Source: Pictodentalium vernedei
Lineage: Eukaryota > Mollusca > Scaphopoda > Dentaliida > Dentaliidae
Reading direction: 5' to 3'
DNA length: 64,000 nucleotides
Assembly: GCA_031216915.1 (NCBI GenBank)
Contig: CM062289.1
Span: forward strand, 442,627,587-442,691,586
Every line of letters begins with the position of its first letter. The first letter of the stretch is position 1. Positions 10,755 through 22,745 of the stretch are shown here, piece by piece. The position numbers and the translations under genes were made by a program. A model generated the notes under the pieces. The model did not search any database. It saw only the letters and a program-made list of their open reading frames with translations, and was not told the origin of the DNA.

Positions 10755-12452
10755 TAATCAGATGTATTCTTACCTGACGTTCTTACGTGTAATCCAGGTT
10801 ATAGTAGTGTATCTAAAATCAGATGTATTCTTACCTGACGTTCTTACGTGTAATCCAGGTTATAGTAGTGTATCTAAAATCAGATGTATTCTCACCTGAC
10901 GTTCTTACGTGTAATCCAGGTTATAGTCGTGTATCTAAAATCAGATGTATTCTTACCTGACGTTCTTACGTGTAATCCAGGTTATAGTAGTGTATCTAAA
11001 ATCAGATGTATTCTCACCTGACGTCCTTACGTGTAATCCAGGTTACAGTAGTGTATCTAAAATCAGATGTATTCTTACCTCACGTTCTTACGTGTAATCC
11101 AGGTTATAGTAGTGTATCTAAAATCAGATGTATTCTTACCTGACGTTCTTACGTGTAATCCAGGTTATAGTAGTGAATAGATGTATTCTTACCTGACGTT
11201 CTTACGTGTAATCCAGGTTATAGTAGTGAATAGATGTATTCTCACCTGACGTTCTTACGTGTAATCCAGGTTATAGTAGTGTATCTAAAATCAGATGTAT
11301 TCTCACCTGACGTTCTTACGTGTAATCCAGGTTATAGTAGTGTATCTAAAATCAGATGTATTCTTACCTGACGTTCTTACGTGTAATCCAGGTTATAGTA
11401 GTGTATCTAAAATCAGATGTATTCTTACCTGACGTTCTTACGTGTAATCCAGGTTATAGTAGTGTATCTAAAATCAGATGTATTCTCACCTGACGTTCTT
11501 ACGTGTAATCCAGGTTATAGTAGTGTATCTAAAATCAGATGTATTCTCACCTGATGTTCTTACGTGTAATCCAGGTTACAGTAGTGTATCTAAAATCAGA
11601 TGTATTCTCACCTGACGTTCTTACGTGTAATCCAGGTTATAGTAGTGTATCTAAAATCAGATGTATTCTCACCTGACGTTCTTACGTGTAATCCAGGTTA
11701 TAGTAGTGTATCTAAAATCAGATGTATTCTCACCTGATGTTCTTACGTGTAATCCAGGTTATAGTAGTGTATCTAAAATCAGATGTATTCTCACCTGACG
11801 TTCTTATGTGTAATCCAGGTTATAGTAGTGTATCTAAAATCAGATGTATTCTTACCTGATGTTCTTACGTGTAATCCAGGTTATAGTAGTGTATCTAAAA
11901 TCAGATGTATTCTTACCTGATGTTCTTACGTGTAATCCAGGTTATAGTAGTGTATCTAAAATCAGATGTATTCTCACCTGACGTTCTTATGTGTAATCCA
12001 GGTTATAGTAGTGTATCTAAAATCAGATGTATTCTTACCTGACGTTCTTATGTGTAATCCAGGTTATAGTAGTGTATCTAAAATCAGATGTATTCTTACC
12101 TGATGTTCTTACGTGTAATCCAGGTTATAGTAGTGTATCTAAAATCAGATGTATTCTCACCTGACGTTCTTATGTGTAATCCAGGTTATAGTAGTGTATC
12201 TAAAATCAGATGTATTCTTACCTGACGTTCTTACGTGTAATACAGGTTATAGTAGTGTATCTAAAATCAGATGTATTCTTACCTGACGTTCTTACGTGTA
12301 ATACAGGTTATAGTAGTGTATCTAAAATTAGATGTATTCTTACCTGACGTTCTTATGTGTAATCCAGGTTATAGTAGTGTATCTAAAATCAGATGCATTC
12401 TCACCTGACGTTCTTACGTGTAATCCAAGTTATAGTAGTGTATCTAAAACAT
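10755..12452. repeat. 61-bp satellite array, about 28 units
   Basis: Head-to-tail tandem array with unit start ATCTAAAATCAGATGTATTC and unit end CAGGTTATAGTAGTGT, period 61 bp, for example between starts at 10811 and 10872. Two adjacent units near 11170-11240 are shorter by 8 bp, lacking most of ATCTAAAATC. Recurrent variants are T/C in TTCTTACC/TTCTCACC and C-to-T at two CpG positions (GACGTT/GATGTT, TACGTG/TATGTG). There are no unique spacers, so it is not a CRISPR array. Confidence 0.97.
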
Positions 12453-13505
12453 TTCCCAACATCTGTATCGTATCGTGTCACGTTAAATGAGCACAGCCAC
12501 CGTGGTATAAAATAGCGAATTATGATGTAATTAACTTTCTCTGTCTATCAACTGCGAACACCTCCACTGCTTTATGATTGTTTTCTGTGATAATTATTTC
12601 TCGTTTCCACATTTCTGGATGCTGTTAGCTTCAAACTGCACTAATTTATGAAAAGTAGGAGCACCTTATACAATATACCCTTTTATTATTTACTTACACC
12701 ACTAAATATGTACCTTTAGAGTACACTACTTATTATTAATTAACGCCTTGTTAATCCTTAAGATTCACAGTAAGTATTTGAGTAATGTGGAGAACTTAAT
12801 TAAGTGGATGACAGAATAGCCATACGAAAACAAATTTCCTACTATATGATGTAATTTTATACAGCTGGGGTAATAATAATAATACTTCGACCAGCTGTTA
12901 ACTTGTCAAAGTTCTCAGATGAGAAGGCATTGATTACACCTGGGCTCTCACATACCACATCCTCTCCACGCTCTTCTCTCTTACTAACATCCGGAGACGG
13001 ACCACATTTTTACCAATTTCCACGATAAGCATACTAATCCTGTTTTGGGGTCACAAGGTCACCACGTATTCTTCATTCTTCTATCTCATTTCCAGATTAT
13101 ACTCCCAATAAATCTTATTATGTCAGACGGATACTTTGGATACTTAGGGCATTTTAAGAGAAAGTCCCAAATTACACATTTTACACTCCTTTCCTCTATT
13201 ATTTCTAATTTTTCCTCTAAGCTCCAGTGACTTCGGCTCAGTTTGAGCAGCAGTGACTCCCCTAAATGTGCCATAAAGGTACTACTCAAAGCCTTCTGTC
13301 TCTTTATCAAGCAGGCCTCCAAAGCACCTCTTTGTTTTGACTCACATTGGGCCATTTCTGTTACAATTATCCATGACCCTCTCTCTGACGATTTTTCACC
13401 CTGGGTTGTCCTCCTACCAAGTCGGAGATCTGTATCGAATAGTTTTCTATTAACTCCCCTAGTTGCCCAACTAAAGATTAGAATTACTAATATCGTATTA
13501 CATAG
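12453..13505. other. No gene or repeat recognised
   Basis: AT-rich sequence between the satellite and a palindrome. Overlapping 89-aa frames on opposite strands at 13086-13512 have no recognisable motifs and are judged chance frames. Confidence 0.35.
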
Positions 13506-13658
13506 AGAGTAATCAATTTGTTTTGAGCGTTACGGTAAATAATTCATCTCGAGACGGGACTGTTTCGAAAATCACTCGGGCTACGCCCTCGTGATTTACT
13601 CACGTCCCGTCTCTCGATGAATTATTTACCGTAACGCTCAAAACAAATTGATTACTCT
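13506..13658. mobile_element. Palindromic MITE L
   Basis: Long near-perfect inverted repeat. AGAGTAATCAATTTGTTTTG at the left end is the reverse complement of the right end. The inner arms carry GAGACGGGAC/GTCCCGTCTC around a CTCGGGCTACGCCCTCG centre. A diverged half copy (GTCCTGTCTCGAGGCGAATT) is at about 13793-13855. Confidence 0.8.
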
Positions 13659-14873
13659 GTTTATTACATGACATTTGGGATAAAGAGGTCTTTTGCTATA
13701 ATAATTTAACCCAAACTAGTGTCAGATGTAATCCAATTTAGTGTAAACACGGAAACATTTCTAAAATTATCAGGAAGGAAATACGAAATAGTCCTGTCTC
13801 GAGGCGAATTATATACCGTAACTTGCCGTAAGAATGGGTTACTCTCTTTAGTAAATGACATTTTAGACCAAAATGTCTTTCATTAAAAATAATTCAACAC
13901 AAAATATTCGCAAATGCAACTCCGAAATAATTCTGAAATTAGCGCGTATGAATACATCACTTTCTGTGTCAAATCTTCGATTGGAAATGGCCCAGTTTTA
14001 TTTTTGTGACTTTCGTTCGATATTTTACTATTTTATGTGGCGTTCCAGTCGCATTTGGGGAATGGCATTCAGCCATAAGATAAAACATTTCTATTTGGAT
14101 TTTGTCAACTGTGCTAACGAACCTGTTCTTAGAGAAAAGAAAGGATTTTTAAAAATATTCAGAAGGAAAATTCATTTTAATTAACTGATGTGGAACTGGA
14201 AAACAAAACATCAACAAATCGGTGGGGGCGTGGCTTATATACGTCAGTCGTTCCAAAGTTACTGTTGAGGTGACATAATTCACTTGTGACATTACCACTT
14301 TTTAATCAACATTAAATTCAATGCAAAAGGAACTGAGGAATGTAATAAATTAATTTACACCATCGGCTATCAAAGAGAATTACCTAATAGTTAAGAAAGT
14401 TTCATCAAGCCTATTCTGTCACTGATTCTCATTCAACCAAGATCACTCCTGATTGCTTCCAGCACTGCAGCATAACTCGGCCTTACTATCCAGCGATGTG
14501 CATAATTTTATCCATCGAGCTGCGTCATTTTTATCCATCGACCTGCATCATTCAGTAACAATACATATTCGTTATAAGCGATAATTTGCTGTAACAGACT
14601 TTGCCATAAGCGTAAACAATAAAAATGATATAAATGTGCGCTGGGCGCGGTTTAAACCCATATCTAAGACGAGGACAAGAGAGATAATTTTCGGAATCCA
14701 CTCAAAAACACTAGATTTCCTTTTTATTATGCGCTTTCATAAGAATCGGAAAATTCCACTCGTTCTAATCTTGAATTGATGCATGAAAGTAAACAGCGCA
14801 TTGGATCAACGAAACGTGGAAGTGATTTCATTGATACTCGGAACAGATACCGTCTTGTAATCTGATTCAGATG
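13659..14873. other. Intergenic DNA with a partial MITE L arm
   Basis: Apart from the half-arm at 13793-13855, no gene or repeat is recognised. The 103-aa plus-strand frame at 13873-14184 has no identifiable domain. Confidence 0.35.
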
Positions 14874-14882
14874 GCGGGTTTC

Positions 14883-15004
14883 TAGTCCAAACATGGCCTA
14901 AAAGTCTGTAATATATAATATACGTTTTTGGTTTGGTACGTCCTTTGAAAGGACGTACCAAACCAAAAACGTATATTACGGACTTTCAGGCCATGTTTGG
15001 ACTA
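14883..15004. mobile_element. Palindromic MITE J with 9-bp flanking duplication
   Basis: Inverted arms TAGTCCAAACATGGCCT and AGGCCATGTTTGGACTA surround GGTACGTCCTTTGAAAGGAC. The element is flanked on both sides by GCGGGTTTC (14874-14882 and 15005-15013). A 9-bp duplication fits a Mutator-like (MULE) MITE better than hAT. The pairing GTACGTCC/GGACGTAC extends to the centre. Confidence 0.8.
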
Positions 15005-15360
15005 GCGGGTTTCATGCGTCAATTCATGGTGAATACGTGTTGAATTATTGCTGGAAATGATCGGTATCCACTCAAAAACACTGGATTTACTTTCCATTAT
15101 ACGTTTTTAGAACAAGTTGATCATTTCCAGTGATAATTTGACTGGTATTCACCTTGAAGTGATGCTTTGAAAGCCGCCATTTTTTGATTGATACTGTGAA
15201 AGTGAAAATTTCAATATCTTCACAGTGGGGGATACGATTTCTATCTTTCCGCAATTTATTCGATAATCCCTCGTTTAGCGTATAATAAAAGCGATTATGT
15301 TTTATATCTTACTTCATATAAGATGATTTATACTATAAAAATACTTTTTTAAAGGCGCAT

Positions 15361-15729
15361 TTATTTATATTTATTTATTTATTTATTGGTGTTTAAGGTC
15401 ATGTATTTCTGCACAATGGCTAATCATGATATAGACAGTTTTACGGGTGGAGGAAGCCGGAGTATCCAGAGAGAACCACCGAGCAACGGCGAGCAACTGC
15501 CAGCTCCCCAACATACTAACTCCACAGAAGCAGGGTTAGCAGTGGTTGAAGACAGGTGTACCATCGACGTGCAGTACGCCTTAGTACACAGCGTCACCGT
15601 GCCCCCACGTGGGCAATTGGGGTGAAGTGTCTTGACCAAGGACACAACTCGGTTGCCGCAGGTGGGATTCGAACCGAGTACCTCTCGGCTTGCAGCCTGC
15701 ACCCCTACCAACTGAGCCACCGCGCCCCC
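15361..15729 (-). mobile_element. tRNA-headed SINE, complete, 12-bp target duplication
   Basis: Read on the minus strand. The head has a pol III A box (GGTGGCTCAGTTGGTAG) and B box (GGTTCGAATCCC), so it derives from a tRNA. A body follows with GGGGGCACGGTGACGCTGTG-like sequence and CGGTGGTTCTCTCTGG. The tail is type 1, TGACCTTAAACACCAATAAA followed by AAAT units. The element is bracketed by TTAAAGGCGCAT at 15349-15360 and 15730-15741, an exact 12-bp duplication of the kind made by LINE-type target-primed reverse transcription. It is not a functional tRNA gene because the acceptor and anticodon stems do not close cleanly. Any open frames inside it are incidental. Confidence 0.92.
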
Positions 15730-15958
15730 TTAAAGGCGCATAAGTTGAACAATCCTACAGTAGCTTCTAAACAAATGGCATAATGATACCCGGCTGACAT
15801 AGGAAAGACATTACAGTAGCCACTGTTGACAAACCAACTACACATAGCTATCGGAATGCCTGGAAAACAAAAATCTTTTTTGTACCGAATGCACTGAGGG
15901 GTGGACCTTTTAGTTGGAGGAAGGGTGCGCAGGAGGAAATGGAAAAATAGGTTATTTC

Positions 15959-16534
15959 TAGGGCTGCACGATATTCAAAACTGAATACCGGTATCTATAT
16001 TCAAAAAAATACCACGGTATACCAGTATATCGAAAACTGTTCAGATATATGAACACAAGTACCACATTCGGGACTCGAGGCATCACAGTCGGAACCAATT
16101 AGCATGCCTTGATGATGCGGTTCGAAAAATCTCTACCCAACGGAAGACGATATCAAAATTTATTTTCAAAATTAGTTTTTCAGATTTTCCCCAGATGTCA
16201 ACAAAACTATATCATGTGACCCCTCATTAGAACGAGCTCGACGAGCTCGTTCCAATGAGGGGTCACATGATATAGTTTTGATGAAATTTTTGAAAATTAT
16301 TTTTTCAACTGCTGAATTTGTATATTACGAGGGCACAAGCAGACGATTCCTTGAATAAAGGGATAATATTATTCATTCGGAGCTACAATTAAAAACTCAA
16401 GACATCTTGAAAATTAAATTGTGGGTAAATGAATAATGACGATAAACCGATGTTTTTGTAATTACACCGATATTCAAACGATATTGGTTTGAATACCGGT
16501 ATATATCGGTTTATCGATATACCGTGCAGCTCTA
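15959..16534. mobile_element. hAT-type MITE E with fossil piggyBac-type core, copy 1
   Basis: A 576-bp element with ends TAGGGCTGCACGATAT and ATACCGTGCAGCTCTA, flanked by a perfect 8-bp duplication GTTATTTC (15951-15958, 16535-16542). Subterminal arms hold AAACTGAATACCGGTAT-like sequence. The centre holds the D1 core TATCATGTGACCCCTCATT, inverted around GAGCTCGACGAGCTC, with eroded D1 ends (CTACCCAACGGAAGACGATA, ATAAAGGGATAATA). A piggyBac-type MITE therefore sits inside the hAT MITE. Confidence 0.9.
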
Positions 16535-16598
16535 GTTATTTCCCCCTTGATCTTCCAACATGGCAACCATTACACCGAGAACTTTAGGTACAAAACAA

Positions 16599-17266
16599 TT
16601 ATGTCCCGATACCAACCGCAATACCTTGCAGTGATTGGTCAATGCCTCGTTGATTTTATTTTATGTCGCCAGGCACGCGCATATGTCTACTGTCAGCGAT
16701 CCTTATGTCCACTTTCAAGGAAAGCGTCTCGTTGCCATGAGCAACGGTTCATCGCAATGTCTTTTTTCACTTTAAATCAACTGAGACAAAAACATTTAAC
16801 TGAAGTAAAATACTAACAAGAGTACCGTTATTACGTACAAAAAGATTAGTTATGTAAACATAGGTAATTATTTATGAAACCGATTAGACTATAAGGTCTT
16901 TTTTCATTAATTTGCTGTAACATAAACTGAAACGAATGGAGAGCATCTCGCCCCGTTGATTGAGAACGTAAACATTGAATAAAGGGAAATCACTCCTGTC
17001 TGTTATGATAAAAGTTAACATCTTACCGAAACAACGTCTGCTTTCTAATATTCGCTGTACAACAACAAATTTTAAAATGATTCGAATATAGCGATTTATG
17101 TAACAACGGGACATATACGTTATTCTGTTTGTTGACAGGGGACATGGTCTCACGTTCCCTGCATGAAATTTATATTCAACCGAGGCGTTAGCCTCGGTTG
17201 AATATAAATTCCATGCAGGGAACGTGAGACCATGTCCCCTGTCAACAAACAGAATAACTTATAATA
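16599..17266 (+). mobile_element. Composite element K, copy 1
   Basis: Shared, inverted, with 36161-36809. Inverted termini TTATGTCCCGATACC (16599) and ACGGGACATATA (about 17106) bracket about 517 bp of non-coding DNA. Directly after this is a palindrome (17119-17264) with arms GTTATTCTGTTTGTTGACAG and AACCGAGGC/GCCTCGGTT at the centre. The same junction occurs at both loci, so the two parts moved or were duplicated as one unit. Confidence 0.75.
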
Positions 17267-17699
17267 TTCGAAGAAATAGACTAAACCCATTCTTTAGGAA
17301 TCACAACATCTACGTCAACAGTCTCTCGATCCCCCTTCCCACCCCCCCCCCCCCAAAAAAAAAAAAAAAAAAAACAAAAAAAAAAAACTCAGTACACAGA
17401 GAGTAATATGGGTAGAGCCATTTATTGCGAGGCATAATTATGTTCCCACAACAATCATATCAAGAGCAAATTCGAGGATCACCTTTTCCAAGGGCGGCGC
17501 TAATCTGTTCAAATATTACTACCACATCACTTAAAGCAGTCTAAAGTGTTTCAGAATTTGGACCAAGTGAAATAATTGTCGACAAGCCATTAAGTGGAAT
17601 AACAAAAAAAAAAACTAATAAATAAATCGTTCCCCTGTGAGGCCCTTAGCATGCTATAACATTTACCTATCCAGACTGAAACCTGGGATTGAGTACCCA
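17267..17699. other. Intergenic DNA with poly-C/poly-A tract
   Basis: About 14 C directly followed by about 20 A near 17341-17388. No gene seen. Confidence 0.5.
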
Positions 17700-17828
17700 C
17701 ACTCTAAAATTAGCTGAGTTACAAACCAACAAATCCAATTGGTTGAGAGAATATGAACACAATTGGGTTCAAAAGTACTCAGCCCAGTTGATTTGGGTTA
17801 GTTTTTAACCCAGCGGATTTTAAAGTGT
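17700..17828. mobile_element. Foldback MITE A, diverged copy
   Basis: Ends CACTCTAAAATTAGCTG and CAGCGGATTTTAAAGTGTG, centre GAACACAATTGGGTTC. More diverged than the copy at 23099. Confidence 0.75.
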
Positions 17829-17931
17829 GTTAGTTAGGTATGAGGTGTTTCCCTCTCCTTTCAATATGTAGTATCATCCGTTGCACAATTGAATGTATGC
17901 TACAACAATGCACCCTATAGGACAGCCAACA

Positions 17932-18047
17932 CTGCAAAAAATATAGGTTCTCTTTAGAACCAAATCTGGTTCTAATCTTGTCCCTGAGATGGAACCAGTT
18001 CTGTTTAAACATTATTTATTTCAAATCAAATAAATTTACCAAGATAT
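17932..18047. repeat. Half copy of element W
   Basis: Matches the left arm of the complete W element at 45598. CTGCAAAAAATATAGGTTCT is followed by TGTCCCTGAGATGGAACCAG and TTTATTTCAAATCAAATAAA. The other arm is missing. Confidence 0.75.
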
Positions 18048-18699
18048 CCATTTTCCATGGTTATCGTATTCAAAAGCTAAAAAATAATGTCAAACACAAA
18101 TAAAATCTTAATTTCTGTACTTAAATAATTAAAGATATAATTAAGTAAAAAGTATATACACTTTTCATAACAATATTTCTACTAAAACGTAAAACAGGTA
18201 GTTGGATGTACTTAGTGCTTAGCAAAATTTGAGTAGTATATTTACTCCTAATTTTATAATCTTTGTACAATATTTTTTGTTAATAATACAATTCTATACC
18301 CATTTCAGTACTTTTTGTATATTATGTGTGTCGTTAAATAAATTAATCAATCAAATTAATCAATCAATCCTTGTATTCCTCTTATATTCCTTGCATTACT
18401 CGTATTCATCGGACATTTACTCCACATTTACACCATATGGCCAAATGTTAAAACTCTTGAGAAAATCAATATTTGTATTTATATTTGGTAACAGAAAATT
18501 CGGTAACAATTGAACAATTCGAACGAATGTATCAAAATCCAATGCAATATTTAACTACATAACTCATTTTCACATTCATGGGAGTTTACAAACAATTTTA
18601 TGTCCTAAAGTTTCCCAGGAAAACAACTGCGAATTTGAAATAAAAGTTAATTTTAAAATTCATATAAAACAAGTGTTAGACCCCCCCCCCCACCAAAAA

Positions 18700-18730
<31 letters not shown>

Positions 18731-18807
18731 AATACTTTTGATTCCCAGGGACCGCCCAAATGATTTTTTTTTTCGTGTGCGATGGTACATTTTTTTGGTA
18801 TTTTTAT
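18048..18807. other. AT-rich DNA, tail-like sequence and AAAT microsatellite
   Basis: GTGTCGTTAAATAAATTAAT at about 18328 followed by tandem AATC units resembles a SINE/LINE 3' tail. Poly-C (18679-18690) and an AAAT microsatellite (18699-18731) follow. No supported gene. Confidence 0.4.
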
Positions 18808-19351
18808 TAGGGCTGTCACGACTAATCGAATAATCGATTGTCGATCGTTCACGCCGAAATCGATTAGCATTTTTTGTTGTTTGTTGTCGAAGAATCGGTA
18901 AATGTTACCCCGTTTTAGACGTTTAATAATTAAAAAAAAATTGGATAAAAAACTATTGTTTCCGAAGGTAAAAGGTGACGAACGTCGACGTTAAACCTCA
19001 AGAAGCCATTAGAAGAATTTTTCTTTTAGGTACGTTCACAGCTTTGATGTTCTGAACTTTTGAACCGTCAGTGTAATAATCAAGACCGGTCGGCAGTTGC
19101 GAAGTTCGCAACTGCCGACCGGTCTTGATTATTACACTGACGGTTCGAAAGTTCAGAACATCAAAGCTTTGAATGTATCTAAAAGAGGATCGTCTTCGTT
19201 GTTTACCTGAGGTAGGTCAACTGACTTCAACTTCATTGTTAACGACTTCAAAGAAAGGGAGAGGGAGGGTCATCTAGGTACGATTAATCGATTACTATCG
19301 ATTATTTGCGACGATTAATCGATTCCCAATTAAAAAATCGTGACAGCCCTA
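18808..19351. mobile_element. hAT-type MITE F, copy 1
   Basis: A 544-bp element with ends TAGGGCTGTCACGA and TCGTGACAGCCCTA, flanked by the exact 8-bp duplication ATTTTTAT (18800-18807, 19352-19359). Subterminal inverted AATCGATT-rich repeats. The central palindrome pairs GACCGGTCGGCAGTTGCGAA with its inverse. No open frame of interest. Confidence 0.92.
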
Positions 19352-19692
19352 ATTTTTATATATCACCGTTGATTGTGACACGAAAATAGGAGACACAAAC
19401 ATAGAACTAAGAAGCGTGAATTATGTACTGGAGAGTCGGTTTCAATAATGGTTTATCTTGTAAAATAGCCCCAATCAAACAGCAGATACAGTGGGATTGA
19501 CTATTGCTGAAAAGTATGAGTAAAAAAAGTCTCCTGTTTCAGAAAACACGAAGTCGTCAAATTGAGCAAATGTGTTTGCGTATACAGGCCTTCCAGTGAA
19601 AATGTCAACGATATTATAGTCTTCGCATTTTAGTATCGTTAAAACAAAAAAATGCATCTTTATATATATAATAGTAGTTCAGTGATCAAAAC

Positions 19693-20155
19693 TATGGCTG
19701 AAACGGTTGGCTCATTTTCGTAACCGACTAATCGAGAGCTATAACCCGATAATATTCGGTTATCCGTGGCCATTATTTCACCGAATATGGAATCAAAACT
19801 ATAGAAATTGGAAAGCTGTATTCTCAAACTATTCCGTAGTGTGTATACAAACGAACGTTGTCGAGTACTCGACAACGTTCGTTTGTATACATACTACGGA
19901 ATAGTTTCTGCGATTACTCACGGAAACTACCGATCATTAACGAAGTCTTGAACGCCAAGGTCGATTATTTCTCAATATACACAACGCGGCTTCGATGTAT
20001 AATCTTTCACAAAGGAGAAGCAGCAGATTTACTGCGTTTTAAACGTGGAATGACGATCACTATCGATATTACGGATAACCGGTTGACGGTTTTTCTAATC
20101 GGTTACGCTGCTAACTGGTTTCAAACCGATTATCCGGTTAACCATTTCAGTACTA
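19693..20155. mobile_element. H-like hAT MITE, diverged
   Basis: Ends TATGGCTGAAACGGTT and AACCATTTCAGTACTA are diverged versions of the element H termini at 62786. The centre is a clean palindrome (about 19840-19895) with GTGTATACAAACGAACGTTG arms around TCGAGTACTCGA. The flanks ATCAAAAC and TTCATGAC match at only 5 of 8 positions, so the target duplication has decayed or the boundary is slightly off. Confidence 0.65.
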
Positions 20156-20740
20156 TTCATGACGTGGCTGTTCCCCATTATGTGGGATAGGTTACGTCCA
20201 AATCGCTGAACTATATATAAAATATGGTACCCGGGCTTGATCACCATGGCTCTGTTCCTTAGAATTCATAGCTCAAAAACATTTCCTACTTTTTGTAATC
20301 GTTCAATGATAGAAAAGACTCACATACTTTTTCAAAGTACTGACCGGGAAGTGATGTTATCACTCGGCCAGTATATTAAGAAATCTCGGGCGAAATAAAT
20401 GATGATTTAACCAACGTCGGTACGCAGGTCGTTGTTTCAATGCGACGCGTAACACGAACCTGGAATAGCATTTTAGCTACTGAAAGAGCAAATACGTACC
20501 AATCTGTAATGAAGATCAGTCGAGTGTTGACGAGTGATGGTAACGGCATGTTTCTTTAAATCTACTTGTGCGCATGATGTTCAGACTTTGACAAAGCTCT
20601 TCTTCATTTAACTAGCAAGGAGCAACTTGTGTGCATGATATACACACAGACTTTGACATAATATCTGAGTATTTAACTAGTAAAGAGCTACATTATTTTT
20701 ACCTGTGTAGCAGGTCTGGGTATCATGAGGCATACTGTTC
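20156..20740. other. No gene recognised
   Basis: Contains a short diverged direct repeat (ACTTTGACA followed by TTAACTAG and GAGC) near 20585-20690. Otherwise unremarkable AT-rich sequence. Confidence 0.35.
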
Positions 20741-20850
20741 ATGAATATTGAATTGTGTCAGTTTACTTTGCTTTATTTGTGTAGTTTGTAGTGCCATACC
20801 ACTTCTTATTTGGTTGTGCAATAAAGTATTATTATTATTATTATTATTAG
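20741..20850 (+). repeat. LINE-type 3' tail with ATT units
   Basis: A T-rich segment ending TTGTGCAATAAAGTATT followed by about six further ATT units. This resembles the 3' ends of non-LTR retrotransposons. The body is not recognisable. Confidence 0.5.
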
Positions 20851-21473
20851 ATCCGATGGTGATAAAGAAGGAAACCAAACTCCTCCCTTCCACTCTTATT
20901 TGAAAAAAGAAAAATTCTCAGAGAATTAAAACTATTTTTTGGCCTTATTTTCTTATTTATTGGAGTTCAACGACAGACTGGGTCGGCGTGTGTCGATGTT
21001 AGGCCTTACTTTTCAGTAACGTATAATTAGTGACGTAATATACACAAATAACTTTAACTTTGAGGTCGCACAAAATACACTTGCTTACATTTTATTTGCT
21101 TTTTGGAGGTTCCTTAAAAACGTGTTTACAGAAAAATATAGTGTAGACGACTACCTCTTGGCAAAGGATGGGCGATGAATTGGAACCAGCTGAGAGTCTA
21201 TATGTATCTAACAATCAACTTAATTTGCGCCCAAAACTCGGAAAAAAACACCTGTATCAGACATCCCCCTCCCCCTTCCTACACCCGTTCCGATTCCGTA
21301 TCAGACAGATTCAACTGCTGGTAACCACCGCATTATCACATATATGCATTGTTATTACGCATTAAAATACAGTTCCTGAAATTCAAAATTTTGACCAATT
21401 TCAACCCAACTTAAACTGAAAAATAAGGGAAACGGGCCTTATGTAACAGGATTGTTAGATAAATGTATTACCG
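20851..21473. other. No gene or repeat recognised
   Basis: Short frames on both strands lack motifs. Confidence 0.35.
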
Positions 21474-21593
21474 TGGACATGTGCATGTCATGTAATTTGT
21501 ATCGGATTCTGGGTCGTGTTTACAATCGGATTGCGATCCGATTGTAAACACGACCTCGAATCTGATGCAAATTACAGGACACGCACATGGTCA
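21474..21593. repeat. Palindrome M
   Basis: GTCGTGTTTACAATCGGATT is inverted around GCGATCC. The outer arms (TGTAATTTGTATC against GATGCAAATTACAG) are diverged. Likely an old foldback MITE. Confidence 0.75.
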
Positions 21594-22290
21594 TGATGAT
21601 GTACATTATAAAACAGTTATATATATACCCCTCACAAATATCTGAAACTTATATGTTACAGTTGGGAAAATTGATTTGTCAATTAGTAAAGAAAGATGTG
21701 AAATATTTCGGGGTGGGGGGGGGGGGTGGACAATGTTTTTATTATTATGATGTAATGCTTTTTTATCCAGTTAAAAGCGATAATTTTTCGGTATATTAAT
21801 TTAGAATTTGAATCGCCAAATGTCAATCAATTATGGAGACTACTTCATCACCGCCATTTTGTTTTTCATAAAAGTATGCCTCTTCAACACTGAAATCCAT
21901 ATATCATTATGTACTGTTTTTTCCAGATGTATGGACAGATGAAATTATAATTCGTAACAAAACACCACGTTCATAGAATTTAGTTTATTTTGTACACAGA
22001 AAATAAATAGAAACATCAGGGGAAGGTATGCGGTAATTATTAAAATGTTATGAATTATCTCCCCTGGGGCGCTTGCCTGAGCCATTGATAATGAATAAAC
22101 GGTTTCTCTGGTATTGTTTTGTTCGTTTTTATTTTTTTAAAAAAAAGTTGTTTTCCTCAGTCGAGTTAAGAATTTGCCTATAATTCGATTTCTAATCTTG
22201 AAACCTACTTCCATCTTTTAAGCCTGGTGATATCGTCCATGTCTTGCCAATGGCATCAACTATTAGGGAATGTTCGTCTTTTGGGGTAGA
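21594..22290. other. AT-rich DNA with poly-G run
   Basis: A run of about 11 G lies at 21716-21726. No gene seen. Confidence 0.4.
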
Positions 22291-22358
22291 AGCTGATTAA
22301 TCAATATTTTCAACGTGCAGCCTTATGGCTGCACGCTGAAACTATTGATTAATCTACC
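22291..22358. repeat. Palindrome N
   Basis: GATTAATCAAT...ACGTGCAGCC is inverted as GGCTGCACGCT...ATTGATTAATC around TTAT. Small hairpin of unknown origin. Confidence 0.75.
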
Positions 22359-22745
22359 ATACATTCACTGCCGAGTACTCCTTTTCTTCATGAAGTTGAG
22401 AAGTATCCGGGTCCCGTCCGGAAAAGAGGTATTTCCGGTTCAAAAGGTCAAATGTATTATTTAATATGGAGGTTTTGTTCACGTCTGCAGATCAGTTTAA
22501 TTTGTTGTTCATAGGTTTCTGCGAAAATTCGAAATTCGATTCGAAAGTGAATATTCGATTCCATTCGAAATCGGAAATTCGTACAATGTAGGTCCCTAGT
22601 TGCTCATTCTCAACAAAGAGACCCAATTGTGTAGACTGCCATTTTACTATCAACACTGCTTGAGTAGAATATCGTCTTTATCTGAAATGAGAACTAAAAC
22701 TACAAAGAAATATCATACCAGACTCATATTCTCTTCGCTCTAAGC

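Noticed and set aside
10755-12452. CRISPR-like regular repeats
   Set aside because: Units are contiguous and near-identical over all 61 bp with no unique spacers, and the context is clearly eukaryotic. It is a satellite.
15640-15729. tRNA gene (also 48713-48785 and 62369-62450)
   Set aside because: A and B boxes are present but each is fused to a SINE body and tail, with target duplications around the whole unit in two cases and no clean cloverleaf. They are SINE heads.
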